Shown here piece by piece: positions 17,599 to 26,471 of a DNA stretch of 64,000 nt. Under the pieces are notes generated by a model, which was not told the origin of the DNA, searched no databases, and saw nothing but the letters and a program-made list of their open reading frames with translations. The DNA comes from Methanoregulaceae archaeon UBA467. GTDB taxonomy: Archaea; Halobacteriota; Methanomicrobia; Methanomicrobiales; Methanospirillaceae. The translations under genes and the position numbers were made by a program. Each line of letters starts with the position of its first letter. Position 1 is the first letter of the stretch. Location: the NCBI GenBank assembly GCA_002503825.1, contig DASP01000013.1, positions 21,968-85,967 of the forward strand, given 5' to 3'.

Positions 17599-18570
17599 AT
17601 GGAAAAATTTAAGATATCAATCGCCGTTGCAGCCTGTCTCATTCTGGTCTCGCTCCCGTGCTCTGCGCAGCTGAACATCGTGTCAACGACAAGCGTCCTT
17701 GCCGACCCCCTCATGTACATCGGGTCAGATCATGTCAGGGTCATCGTCATCTCTGATCCCACCATCTGTCCGCATATGCAGACTGATGTTATCCAGAACA
17801 ACATCCAGATCCAGAAAGACTTCATCATTGATGCAGACATGTTTGTCGCCCACAACGGGTCTGTAGACATTTCATATGTAATGCCCTTCGTTGACAAGTT
17901 CATGGAGACGAACGGGTATGGCAGGGTTCACTGGACCACCCTTTCGAATCCGGCCATGGTCTGGAACACCCCTGATTCTGCGGTCGCCCTGGCCGGCGAG
18001 TTGAAAGGATGGCTGGTTTCGCGTGATCCTGCCAATGCGACAGACTACGAGAGAAATTACCTGGAGTACGCTGGCCGGATACGCCAGCAGGACGTAAATG
18101 ACCGGGAAAAAGAAGTCAATTCAGGGCAGGATGTCATCGTGATGGTATGGCAGCGTGATGCAGCGGAAAAATGGCTCGGCCTGAATATTGTTGCCATATA
18201 CGCGCCGGAATTCTACCAGGGAGGGAAGTTTACCGCAGCAAAACTGGTGGATGATATCAACGCACACCCCGAGAAGTATCAGAATGTCTCGTACGTAATA
18301 GAAAACATGCAGTCCGGAGAGCTTGGAAAAGGAGTCGAAGAGGCGCTGAATGACCGGGGAATCCCTGCAAAAAGGGTAATATTCACGAATTTCCCGGGAT
18401 CGCTCCCTGGCGTCGTCACCCTTCCTGATGTGCTTTCCCATAACAAGGGACTTGTAACACCCGGCGGGGCACCTGTTTCTTCCACGACTCCGACCCGTGC
18501 ACCGGTTGCAGCGTTTACGGTTCTTTGCGGAATTCTCGGCGGAGTTCTCGCAATCTTATCCAGAAAATAA
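17599..18570 (+). CDS. Divergent, membrane-anchored metal-binding protein of the FmdE-linked importer
   Basis: Cluster A-I (ZnuA-like) binding protein, 323 residues, with a cleavable-type signal (1-23) and, unusually, a C-terminal transmembrane helix (about 303-320, VAAFTVLCGILGGVLAIL then RK) instead of a lipobox. The alignment landmarks are clear: NIVSTTSVLADPLMYIG, NATDYERNYLEYAG. The metal site is not standard. The first histidine is kept inside Cys57-Pro-His59-Met60; the DPHVW histidine is Met120 (AMVWNTP); the THPAW histidine is replaced by Trp184 (MVWQRD). A soft-metal site is an inference. A TTG nine bases upstream is in frame, but the ATG at 17599 is preferred. Confidence 0.8.
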   Translation: MEKFKISIAVAACLILVSLPCSAQLNIVSTTSVLADPLMYIGSDHVRVIVISDPTICPHMQTDVIQNNIQIQKDFIIDADMFVAHNGSVDISYVMPFVDKFMETNGYGRVHWTTLSNPAMVWNTPDSAVALAGELKGWLVSRDPANATDYERNYLEYAGRIRQQDVNDREKEVNSGQDVIVMVWQRDAAEKWLGLNIVAIYAPEFYQGGKFTAAKLVDDINAHPEKYQNVSYVIENMQSGELGKGVEEALNDRGIPAKRVIFTNFPGSLPGVVTLPDVLSHNKGLVTPGGAPVSSTTPTRAPVAAFTVLCGILGGVLAILSRK

Positions 18571-18680
18571 TTTTTTTTAGTCTGCAGCCTTAAATGGGCA
18601 GGACTTGCTTTATTCAGGTACCTGAATTTTATCGCAAACGCAATATATATACCATAAGAGGACTCAAACACAATTTACCC

Positions 18681-18947
18681 ATGTATCTGGTGATCCGCTG
18701 TGACGCATGCAGGACTTTCACATACGTTGACCGGTTTCAGCAGTGGAAACTCTGTCCTGTTTGTGGCGGTACCATAAATGTCAGGCAGTGTCCGATGTAC
18801 CTCGAAGTGGAAGATTATGATGTTGCAGAAAGTGTGGTGAACCAGCTCGAGGAATTCCTTCATAAAACAAAGAAAAAAGACCTTTCACCCGAAGAAAAGA
18901 CGATGCTCCAGCATAAATATGCCCAGTGGCTCAGGAACGAGATCTGA
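18681..18947 (+). CDS. Small zinc-ribbon protein, DUF1922 family
   Basis: An 88-residue protein beginning MYLVIRCDACRTFTYVDRFQ. CxxC pairs at the start (CDAC) and in CPVCG form a zinc ribbon; a helical, charged C-terminal half follows (EEFLHKTKKKDLSPEEKTML). The family is archaeal and of unknown function. The frame extends to 18594, but a TATA-like ATATATAT near 18645 places the promoter inside that extension, so 18681 is the start. It converges on another zinc-ribbon gene two bases away. Confidence 0.8.
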   Translation: MYLVIRCDACRTFTYVDRFQQWKLCPVCGGTINVRQCPMYLEVEDYDVAESVVNQLEEFLHKTKKKDLSPEEKTMLQHKYAQWLRNEI

Positions 18948-18949
18948 AC

Positions 18950-19099
18950 CTACCATTTTTTGCCGCAGCCGTGACAGAGGAGCGTTACTTCCCTGCCGCA
19001 GGACGGGCAGTGGATACCAAGCCGTTCATTGTAGATGAGGGCTTTGTCACACTTTTTACAGCGGATGTCAATCTCATACCCGCACTCGTGCTGTATCAT
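18950..19099 (-). CDS. 49-residue zinc-ribbon protein
   Basis: Three CxxC pairs (CKKC, CPSCG, CHGCG) in only 49 residues, starting MIQHECGYEIDI; two zinc ions could be bound. Similar tiny archaeal zinc-ribbon proteins bind RNA or ribosomes, but the family here is not certain. The open frame extends to 19243 without conserved features; I chose Met at 19099 because it begins the cysteine-rich core. Confidence 0.65.
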   Translation of the reverse strand: MIQHECGYEIDIRCKKCDKALIYNERLGIHCPSCGREVTLLCHGCGKKW

Positions 19100-19310
19100 A
19101 GATCTACAATCAGTTAGCCTGTAAAAAAAGGTTTCCTGAAAGTGCTGCCGGGCGACTGAATAATAGCGGATTTTTCCTTTTTCATCCGATACCGGTTTCC
19201 AGGTACAACAGGAATGCGAATCCTGCCGTTCCTGCACACGCACCGCGACAGTCTGTTTCGTCCGCGAAGGGTTCGCCGGCAGCGGCCGAGCTGACCGGAT
19301 GACAGTAACC

Positions 19311-19335
19311 GTAAAAAACGAGGGTGTAACACCCT
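19311..19335 (-). terminator. Intrinsic-type terminator after pelA
   Basis: On the minus strand AGGGTG-TTA-CACCCT forms a hairpin followed by CG and six T residues. It lies 46 bases beyond the pelota stop in the right orientation. The rest of 19100-19380 shows no gene. Confidence 0.55.
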
Positions 19336-19380
19336 GTCCGGGATGGGGGAGTGAATAATCCTGATGAAAGTGCCGAACGT

Positions 19381-20406
19381 TCAGTCGACCCTGTACCTGA
19401 GAAGTGCCGCAATGCCCCCCAGTGCCTCGAGCTGTTTTCCGGGATCAAATTCCGAGGAAAAAACTGTGATGCGGGCTTTTAACAGTTCGGCTCTCTCCAT
19501 GAGGTGGTTCACCTGGTCATCCCGTATCAGGGAATCCGCAACAAGGACTTCTTCAACAGCACCACAGTCGACCGCCTTTTCGACCTGTCCCCTGCCGTAT
19601 GCATGGGGGAGATCTTTTGCGATGCGGACGAGCAGTTCTTCCATGCCCCTGACCTCGCGGCCGAGCTGCATATCTTCATGGATCTTCTCGAGAGTGCCAA
19701 GCCCGATGACCTCCTGCACTGCGCCGGAGCCGGCCCTCCGGGTCTCAACCACTTTTATTCTCCCCGAGAGATCTTCATCGCGAGAGCGGATGTATTTCAT
19801 GAAGTCGTCCTTGATAAAGCCTGGCCCTGCCAGGATCACCGGGCCTCTGACAGGCGAGAGGTGATCAGCCGCACGCTCAAAAAAACCTGCCCGTGTATCT
19901 GTGTCTCCACCCTTTCCACTTCCCATGATCACGGTAACCACCGCTTCCGGACCGTACTGCCGCATCCGGAAGAGCTCGGCCTCGCCCTCCTCTATCGTCA
20001 TGATATGGAGCACATCATGCGTCGACGCCTTCACTGCCCTCTCTACCCGTTCCAGGTCAATGGACTTCCACCTCTTTATCAGCGATATTTCGTACCCGGT
20101 CTCGATATTGAGTGTATGGTATGCCCCTGTGTCAAGGCCCTGTTCGATAAGACCGGTCAGGCGCACGCGGTTTGCGTAAGGGTGGAACTCGACTTTTTCC
20201 ACCCTGATCCCGAGACGGACCGGCTTTTTCTCCATTTTTTCGGGCCGTATCTTGTCGCTGGCTGATTCCATTGTCCTGAGTGTGGTGGCAAAGACCAGGT
20301 CTCCGGGGTTCACAAGGTGTTCAAGGTGCCAGAGATCATCAATTGTCTCTGGAAAAAGCCTTATTTCACCGAATGAGCGTTGAAGTTCCTGGATTTCAGC
20401 TTTCAT
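19381..20406 (-). CDS. pelA: Pelota (aPelota/Dom34), ribosome rescue factor
   Basis: An eRF1-like protein of 341 residues that enters the A site of stalled ribosomes and, with aEF1A and ABCE1, splits them. It has the Pelota N-domain (FPETIDDLWHLEHLVNPGDL, about 18-37), the central domain starting TVIMGSGKG, and the C-terminal domain with VEKAVDCGAVEEVLVAD. The GGQ peptide-release motif of eRF1 is absent, as expected. The start overlaps the RqcH stop by 4 bases (ATGA), so the two are translationally coupled. Confidence 0.94.
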   Translation of the reverse strand: MKAEIQELQRSFGEIRLFPETIDDLWHLEHLVNPGDLVFATTLRTMESASDKIRPEKMEKKPVRLGIRVEKVEFHPYANRVRLTGLIEQGLDTGAYHTLNIETGYEISLIKRWKSIDLERVERAVKASTHDVLHIMTIEEGEAELFRMRQYGPEAVVTVIMGSGKGGDTDTRAGFFERAADHLSPVRGPVILAGPGFIKDDFMKYIRSRDEDLSGRIKVVETRRAGSGAVQEVIGLGTLEKIHEDMQLGREVRGMEELLVRIAKDLPHAYGRGQVEKAVDCGAVEEVLVADSLIRDDQVNHLMERAELLKARITVFSSEFDPGKQLEALGGIAALLRYRVD

Positions 20407-22286
20407 GGTTCCATGATATCAGAGCCGCCCGGAGGTACAAACGCGGCCACGTTTTCGGTGTTCAACACTGATTTCAGGCCTTTTTGTTCGTCTTCCGGAA
20501 TTTTTGACCTCAGGATGCGGAGTACCTTGCGGGCAGTATCGTTAGGTTCGAATTCGCCGGGCTTCAGTTCAACGCAGGTATGCGTACGCTGCATAACCGC
20601 CGCCGGGGGACCTCCGATGACTGCAACTTCCGGTGTCATCTGCAACCCGATGGCGATACCGAGGGCGACATTCCGGTAATATTCCCTCTCACCTCTGATG
20701 ATAAACGAACCCCTGCTCACATATTCCCCTGATTCGGGGGTCTTGCTCACCTGTCCGGGAGCGACGGAATAGACATCGGCGGTGAAATGCCCGCTCCGCC
20801 ATGCACCGGAATATGATGCTGCGAACGCAGCAGCTTCATCCATGCGGTCAGTCGTCCCCTTGACGATCACCACACTCGCGCCATGCACGTCGGCATGGAC
20901 GAACCGGTCTCCACCCTCCATGTATTTTTTCACCAGTTCTTCGTTCTGTGATGCATCCCGTCCCCCAAGCACAAGAACGCCATCGCTGGTGAAGAACCAC
21001 CGGAACCGGTGATACCACCTTTTTTTCAGGAACGGAGCCCTTTTTATAACTTTACTCTTCTTTTCAACCCTCTTTTCCATAGCAGTTTTTGCCCCGGCAA
21101 TCTTTTTCCTGAATTTTTTTATCAGGTCATAATAACGGCCGGCATTTGCCTCGACATTATCATGTACATACAGGGTCACCTTCTCGCCAAGGTCAACCTC
21201 GACTGAAGAATCTGCCGGGTTGACAGAGGTAATCGTGGTTGCCATGCCCGAGGTCTGCATTTTAAGTATCTGATCGATCTCCTGCCATGAGCGGGTCTTG
21301 CTTGCGGAGTCGAGTGTAGTAACAATCTCGTGTACAAGACCGTAATTCCCGTATATCAACTCCACAATCTTTTCGTACCTGGCGATCTTTCGTTCAAAAT
21401 TTTTTATTGCTGTTTTTTGCTGGTTCCGGATTCGTTCTTCGGCGGATGAGGGTCCGGTCTGTTTCTTTCCGGCAGGCTTTACCTGTTCAATGGGAGGATA
21501 ATATGAATCGAGCGCCTCGTTGAAGCTGGCAGCGTTCGTACCTTCTTTACCCTCGAGCGGGAACGGGAGGCATCCTGCCGGGGTTATCACCGGGGAAATC
21601 CCGCTCCCCCCGGCCTTTGTGACAATTTCAGTGACTATTTCAAAAATTTTTTCTGCATCTGCCTCGCGTGCGGGTCTTGATTTTTCTTCTCCTGCTTTAT
21701 CGCAGATATATTCTGCGTACATACCGCCGAACATGGCGCCGATTGCAAGTGAGCGGACGATGTCCCGGTCTTCATTTTTTAAAAATTCACTGAAATGCCG
21801 GAGATCAAAGGTGGTCGGATCGTCGGGCGGAAAGAGGTAGGGTACGCCCGGGACCACCTCACGGTCTTTAAACCGGTGATGCCTCAGGGGTTTTATGATG
21901 GTATAGTCCTCGTTACAGAGGACGATGTTGCCGTCATCAAAGAGTTCGATCACGAGGTGATAGACCTGGTCGCTCTTCCTGATGTCCATGCCAAAGATCC
22001 GCTGGTTACCCGGCTGGTGGAATGAGAGAATTTTCCCGCCGGCTATATATTTCCGAAGCAGCATGGCGAACTGCGGGGGCAGCTTCGGGGTGGCCGGCAT
22101 CGTGCGTATGAGATGTGCCCGCCGTCCCGACTCGATAAGCATCTGGTATTTGGCATGATTTTCTCCATTAAGGCGAATGATAATATTTTTTGGAGTGACC
22201 TGGTATACCTTGTTGACCCAGAGTGGAAGGAGCCCGGAGAGCTCATGCACTACTGCCTTTATATCGACACCGCTCATGCCCTGCAT
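20403..22286 (-). CDS. rqcH: RqcH/NEMF-family ribosome quality control protein (NFACT)
   Basis: About 627 residues in the NFACT order: NFACT-N at the start (GVDIKAVVHELSGLL; FAMLLRKYIAGGKI), helix-hairpin-helix and coiled coil in the middle (EERIRNQQKTAIKNFERKIA), then the NFACT-R domain with KKRWYHRFRWFFTSDGVLV, GGRDASQNEELVKKYM and ADVHGASVVI. RqcH binds 60S/50S subunits with a stuck peptidyl-tRNA and promotes C-terminal tailing. The start was chosen at 22286; the frame is open to 22325, where the divergent promoter lies. Co-transcribed with pelota. Confidence 0.9.
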   Translation of the reverse strand: MQGMSGVDIKAVVHELSGLLPLWVNKVYQVTPKNIIIRLNGENHAKYQMLIESGRRAHLIRTMPATPKLPPQFAMLLRKYIAGGKILSFHQPGNQRIFGMDIRKSDQVYHLVIELFDDGNIVLCNEDYTIIKPLRHHRFKDREVVPGVPYLFPPDDPTTFDLRHFSEFLKNEDRDIVRSLAIGAMFGGMYAEYICDKAGEEKSRPAREADAEKIFEIVTEIVTKAGGSGISPVITPAGCLPFPLEGKEGTNAASFNEALDSYYPPIEQVKPAGKKQTGPSSAEERIRNQQKTAIKNFERKIARYEKIVELIYGNYGLVHEIVTTLDSASKTRSWQEIDQILKMQTSGMATTITSVNPADSSVEVDLGEKVTLYVHDNVEANAGRYYDLIKKFRKKIAGAKTAMEKRVEKKSKVIKRAPFLKKRWYHRFRWFFTSDGVLVLGGRDASQNEELVKKYMEGGDRFVHADVHGASVVIVKGTTDRMDEAAAFAASYSGAWRSGHFTADVYSVAPGQVSKTPESGEYVSRGSFIIRGEREYYRNVALGIAIGLQMTPEVAVIGGPPAAVMQRTHTCVELKPGEFEPNDTARKVLRILRSKIPEDEQKGLKSVLNTENVAAFVPPGGSDIMEP

Positions 22287-22348
22287 CGTTGCCATGGGAT
22301 ACCAAATTAGATATGGCTTCAGCATTAAAATATAGGTCTACTGGTGTC

Positions 22349-22711
22349 ATGATGAGTGGCGATGAAATTGAGGAAAAGAGCGATGTCCCGCGGAAACTTA
22401 CTGCGGCAGAGAAGAAGCGCGAGCATATTTTCCGGGTCCAGCGATCGCTGATCGCCTGCTTCATGGGTATCATTACCGGGGGTATCTCGTACCTTGTAAT
22501 AGATCCTGCAAACAGTCTCGGTTTTCAGAATTATACAATACTGGCCCTTTTCATCATGCTTGCGGGAATCGTTGTGCAGAAGCACATTTTCATGCTGATG
22601 AAGATGGAGGTCTCGTCCCTTGGTAAAAAAGACTGGTTTTACCAGGGTTTCATGACATTTGCCTTCTGGTTCATCGTCTGGACCCTCCTCCTTTCCGGTT
22701 CCCTCCTGTGA
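22349..22711 (+). CDS. EMC6-like archaeal membrane protein
   Basis: A 120-residue protein with a charged N-terminus and three hydrophobic helices. The C-terminal GKKDWFYQGFMTFAFWFIVW resembles the signature of archaeal EMC6 homologues; EMC6 is a conserved subunit of the eukaryotic membrane protein insertase complex. The start is the first of two adjacent ATGs at 22349, about 20 bases after an AT-rich TATA-like element. It lies 6 bases before ABCE1 and is probably co-transcribed. Its function in archaea is unproven. Confidence 0.68.
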   Translation: MMSGDEIEEKSDVPRKLTAAEKKREHIFRVQRSLIACFMGIITGGISYLVIDPANSLGFQNYTILALFIMLAGIVVQKHIFMLMKMEVSSLGKKDWFYQGFMTFAFWFIVWTLLLSGSLL

Positions 22712-22717
22712 GTGTCT

Positions 22718-24487
22718 ATGCGAATTGCAGTCGTTCATCGTGACAGGTGCCATTCACGAAAGTGCGGCACCGAGTGTATCCTGTACTGTCCCCGGGTACG
22801 GACCGGCGACGAGACCGTGACCATCGGGGAAGACGAAAAGGCGGTCATTTCAGAGGAACTCTGCGTCGGGTGCGGCATATGTGTCAAGAAATGTCCGTTT
22901 GATGCGATTGATATCGTAAGCCTCCCTGAAGAGCTTGAGCACGCCACCCACCGCTACGGTAAGAACGGGTTTGCCCTCTATGGCCTCCCCATCCCGGTTG
23001 AAGGCAAGGTCACCGGCATTCTCGGCGCGAACGGCATCGGGAAGAGTACTGCAGTAAAGATACTGTCGGGCCAGCTGAAGCCGAACCTCGGTGAGAGCGA
23101 CCGGGAGACCGGTTGGGAAGAGGTATTAAAAAAGTATACCGGGACCGAGCTCTTTGACTATCTCCAGACCATCTCGCAGAAAAAGCTCAAAGTCGCGGTA
23201 AAGCCGCAATATATTGACTATATTCCGAAAGTGTTCTCAGGGACACCTGCCGGACTGCTGAAAGCCACGGATGAACGGGGCAAACTTGCAGAATATATCG
23301 AAGCCCTGAAGCTTGGGCAGATACTGGGCAATGACATCAGCACCCTTTCGGGCGGTGAGCTGCAGCGTGTGGCAATCGCCGCATGCCTGGCACGCGATGC
23401 GGATTTCTATTTTCTCGATGAAATCACCCCGTTTCTTGATATTTACCAGCGTATTGCGGTGGCAGGACTCATTCGCGAGCTTTCGGCGACCCATCCCATC
23501 GTCATCGTAGAACATGACCTTGCGATCCTCGATATGCTTGCCGATACGGTCCATATCGCCTATGGTAAGCCGGCAGTGTTTGGTGTGATAACGCAGCCGA
23601 AGGGAGTGAGGGTGGGAATTAACCAGTACCTTGAGGGATACCTCCCTGAGGAGAACGTGCGGTTCAGGCAGCACCAGGTCGTATTCGAAAAACGCGCCCA
23701 TAAGGCCGGCTCCGAGCGTGAGACCCTCTTTGAATTCCCTGAAATGACAAAGTCGTTCGAGCAGTTCAGGCTCGATGTCAGGGGTGGCGAGATCAAGGCC
23801 GGCGAGGTTCTTGGTGTCGTAGGTGCAAATGGGATCGGAAAGAGTACTTTTGCAAAGCTCCTTGCAGGAGCCGAGATACCTGACGGTGGTCCGCTTGAAA
23901 CGAGCATTACCATATCCTATAAACCCCAGTATATCAAGGCTGACTCATCCGACACGGTGGAATTCTACTTAAGGGGCCGTTCGACCGCGTTTGGCACTTC
24001 GATGTACCAGCATGATATCATCGAGCCGCTCTCGCTCGGGCCGATACTCCAGTCACCGGTTGATACCCTCTCGGGCGGCGAGCTGCAGAGGGTCGCAATC
24101 GCAGCATGCCTTTCCCGTAATGCTGACCTGTACATCCTTGATGAGCCGAGTGCTCACCTCGATGTTGAACAGCGTGTCAGGATAACCCGGATGTTCAAGC
24201 ACCATGTCGACGGAAAAAACGCAGCGATCATGGTAATTGACCACGATATATACCTCGTCGATATGATCAGCGAGCGGATCCTCGTCTTTGACGGTGAACC
24301 CGGTGTACACGGTGCGGCAAAGGGGCCGTTTGATATGAGGACCGGTATGAACCAGTTCCTTTCGCAGCTCGGGGTCACCTTCAGGCGGGACCGGAGCGGG
24401 AGACCCCGTATCAACAAGCCCGGTTCGTACCTTGACCGGGAACAGAAGTCAAACGGGGAATACTATTATTATACGGATGATGAGTAG
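22718..24487 (+). CDS. abcE1: ABCE1/RLI ribosome recycling ATPase
   Basis: Twin-ATPase recycling factor with two N-terminal 4Fe-4S clusters that splits ribosomes after termination or rescue with pelota. Cysteines are in CHSRKCGTECILYCP and CVGCGICVKKCP. Each nucleotide domain has GANGIGKST and LSGGELQR. The second Walker B is the usual YILDEPSAHLD; the first reads FLDEITPFLD, where DEPSSYLD is more common. 589 residues. An in-frame GTG at 22712 is possible, but ATG at 22718 aligns better. Divergent from pelA-rqcH. Confidence 0.95.
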   Translation: MRIAVVHRDRCHSRKCGTECILYCPRVRTGDETVTIGEDEKAVISEELCVGCGICVKKCPFDAIDIVSLPEELEHATHRYGKNGFALYGLPIPVEGKVTGILGANGIGKSTAVKILSGQLKPNLGESDRETGWEEVLKKYTGTELFDYLQTISQKKLKVAVKPQYIDYIPKVFSGTPAGLLKATDERGKLAEYIEALKLGQILGNDISTLSGGELQRVAIAACLARDADFYFLDEITPFLDIYQRIAVAGLIRELSATHPIVIVEHDLAILDMLADTVHIAYGKPAVFGVITQPKGVRVGINQYLEGYLPEENVRFRQHQVVFEKRAHKAGSERETLFEFPEMTKSFEQFRLDVRGGEIKAGEVLGVVGANGIGKSTFAKLLAGAEIPDGGPLETSITISYKPQYIKADSSDTVEFYLRGRSTAFGTSMYQHDIIEPLSLGPILQSPVDTLSGGELQRVAIAACLSRNADLYILDEPSAHLDVEQRVRITRMFKHHVDGKNAAIMVIDHDIYLVDMISERILVFDGEPGVHGAAKGPFDMRTGMNQFLSQLGVTFRRDRSGRPRINKPGSYLDREQKSNGEYYYYTDDE

Positions 24488-24765
24488 CCGGCTCCGCTAT
24501 CCGTAATTTTTTTAGGAGACCTTCAGGGGTTAAAAAAGATCACGACCCCGGATATGGATCGATACGGATGAATTTTTTCTTCAGGAAACCTGTTGGCAGG
24601 AATTATTCCACTATTCTACCCGTCGGTTTTTACGATAAGCAACGCGCCCGGATTCTGGAAAAAATCCCGGCCCCGCCCCGATAAGATAAACGGTTCCGGG
24701 GGAGACACGTATCTGTGCCAGGGCATGCAGACCGACTTACCAAAGGAATATGATGATCCCGGCCC

Positions 24766-25135
24766 TGTTGAAACGGACCTGAACCAGTAAGGTTCACTCC
24801 GGAACCATGACAATGTCCATTCAAAATCTCCTTATATTGTGGGTTGTTCCACAATTTTCATTCGAAATCCTCAATTCGATGAAACCTGTTCGATCCATTT
24901 CCCTGTCAGGAGGGGGCTCACCCCGCCCTGCCCCACCCCCCTGCAGGAGGATCTGCGGGCAGGGTTGACCGGGACCTTACGATTTTTTATAAGAACCTGA
25001 GCACGGTCCCTGTCGCTTTGTGGGGATGCACGCATACGATCATCGGGTATCACCCCCGGGAGTGTCGGGATGTGGAGTTCGGTGAAAGAGGAATGGTGAG
25101 AGTACCGGAAGGGTTTCAACAAAGCCTCAATATCG
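24766..25135 (+). repeat. Dispersed intergenic repeat, copy D (full length)
   Basis: Runs from TGTTGAAACGGACCTGAACC through GGTTCACTCCGGAACC (hairpin), ATGTCC...AAAATCTCCTTATAT, the CTGTCAGGAGGGGGCTCACC hairpin, CTGCCCCACCCC, GAGCACGGTCCCTGTCGC, CCGGGAGTGTCGGGA and AAGGGTTTCAACAAAGCCT. The copy at 61.2 kb matches block for block. 24488-24765 upstream shows no gene. Confidence 0.82.
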
Positions 25136-25215
25136 TCTTGTTTCGTGAGGTAACCCTTCGAAACAGCGGACAGGCACATTTTCTGGCTGATAAAAAAAAT
25201 TACCTGCCCGGGTAT

Positions 25216-25785
25216 TCACAGCCCCATGCTCTCTATCACCACGAGCACGATGACAATCAGTGCAGTCACCGGGACGACGACATACCACTCGTTGACCTTC
25301 AGGATATCAGGGAGGACCTGGTGCCTGAATTCACCTTTATTCAGGATGGAGCGGCTGAGGGCGGGATATATGTTCGCGAAGATCCCGGCCCCGATTATAA
25401 GACCGATAACGCCACCGAAAAGCGCATCGAGAGATCCCTGTCCGACTGCACCGGCCACGGTTCCCGGGCAGTACCCGAGCAGGCCGAACCCTAGCCCGAA
25501 GATCAGGCCTCCGATTACATTTGAACCGGTTGATCCGGCCCGGACATGCCTCCGGACAAGTCCGAAATGTCTGAGCAGGTGAAAGCCGATCATGCCGGTT
25601 GCTACGGCAGACCCCATGACTTTTACGACCGTGAAATCGGTGAGCAGCAGTTGCCCCATTATTACATCGTAATATGTGACGCCGCCTTTCTGGAGGAGAA
25701 ATCCAAAAATAATCCCGAACAGCAGTCCAAGGAGTGTCTGTGCATGATCATTCCTTATGAGTCCTGTGAGTGTCATTTCTGCCAT
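25216..25785 (-). CDS. YeeE/YedE-family membrane protein, second half
   Basis: A 189-residue membrane protein with about five helices and the sulfur-transport motif GFGLLGYCPGTVAGAVGQG carrying a central Cys. YeeE/YedE (TsuA-type) proteins move thiosulfate or related sulfur species; in bacteria one long protein often does this. Here it is split into two adjacent genes, this one downstream by 4 bases. Substrate is not known; sulfur uptake for biosynthesis is the likely purpose. Confidence 0.82.
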   Translation of the reverse strand: MAEMTLTGLIRNDHAQTLLGLLFGIIFGFLLQKGGVTYYDVIMGQLLLTDFTVVKVMGSAVATGMIGFHLLRHFGLVRRHVRAGSTGSNVIGGLIFGLGFGLLGYCPGTVAGAVGQGSLDALFGGVIGLIIGAGIFANIYPALSRSILNKGEFRHQVLPDILKVNEWYVVVPVTALIVIVLVVIESMGL

Positions 25786-25789
25786 CCCC

Positions 25790-26311
25790 CTACCCTACGA
25801 CATGTACCAGGACCATCGCAGTCGCTATCCCGCCGACAAAGAAAAACGTGGCCGAAACAATGCTTGAGATCGAGAGCTGAAGCGTACCGCTTATACCATG
25901 ACCGCTGGTACACCCGCCTGCCCAGCGTGAGCCGATACCGAGAAATATCCCTCCGGCAAGGGCAACAATAAGGCGAAGCACCGGGGTATCACCAAATGTG
26001 CTCGCCCATAACGGGGGTACGAATTCGAACCTGAATGTCCCTGACAGCACTGACGAAAGAAATGCACCGATGATGATGCCTGGCACGATCATAAACTGCC
26101 AGTCGATACGGGGGGGAATCTCCCGGTAATATTCGATGTCATGAATCCTGTCCCCCCTGAGGACCTTTTCGATGAGCCCCCGCGTCTTTACAAATGCCGT
26201 CGAACACCCGATCGGCCGGTCCGAAAGTAAAAATGAAAAACAGACAAGGATCCCGATAAGGACCCCGGCGATATATGGCGACCAGATCGCCATTTCAAGA
26301 AATCCAGACAT
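25790..26311 (-). CDS. YeeE/YedE-family membrane protein, first half
   Basis: A 173-residue membrane protein with about four to five helices. Conserved cysteines lie in RPIGCSTAFV and in the classic GIGSRWAGGCTSGHGISG motif. I start it at the ATG at 26311 (MSGFLEMAIW) rather than 26353, because the extra residues are not hydrophobic and fit no signal. It pairs with the next gene to form a complete two-half sulfur-compound transporter. The 160 bases between 26312 and 26471 hold only its promoter. Confidence 0.82.
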   Translation of the reverse strand: MSGFLEMAIWSPYIAGVLIGILVCFSFLLSDRPIGCSTAFVKTRGLIEKVLRGDRIHDIEYYREIPPRIDWQFMIVPGIIIGAFLSSVLSGTFRFEFVPPLWASTFGDTPVLRLIVALAGGIFLGIGSRWAGGCTSGHGISGTLQLSISSIVSATFFFVGGIATAMVLVHVVG

Positions 26312-26471
26312 GGTAATTACACAACCTGACCCCTGAAAGAACGGCCCGGGCATGATATCATCATGGCATGGCAGGATCAGGGTTTATCGATGAAGGATTG
26401 CTTTTACGGCGCAGGTAATAAAAGAAATTGTGGTATGAAAAACAGGTGGGACCGGGGTTGTTCCTGAATTA

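Noticed and set aside
19504..20265. A 253-codon plus-strand open frame over pelota
   Set aside because: Antisense to pelA, which has clear family motifs. The translation is rich in His, Cys and Pro, as expected for a shadow.
24871..25179. Possible minus-strand 102-codon gene inside repeat copy D, with a similar peptide in copy C
   Set aside because: Both translations share a KPxRYxHxxSF stretch, but differences are not concentrated at third positions, and copies A and E do not keep the frame. Non-coding is more likely.
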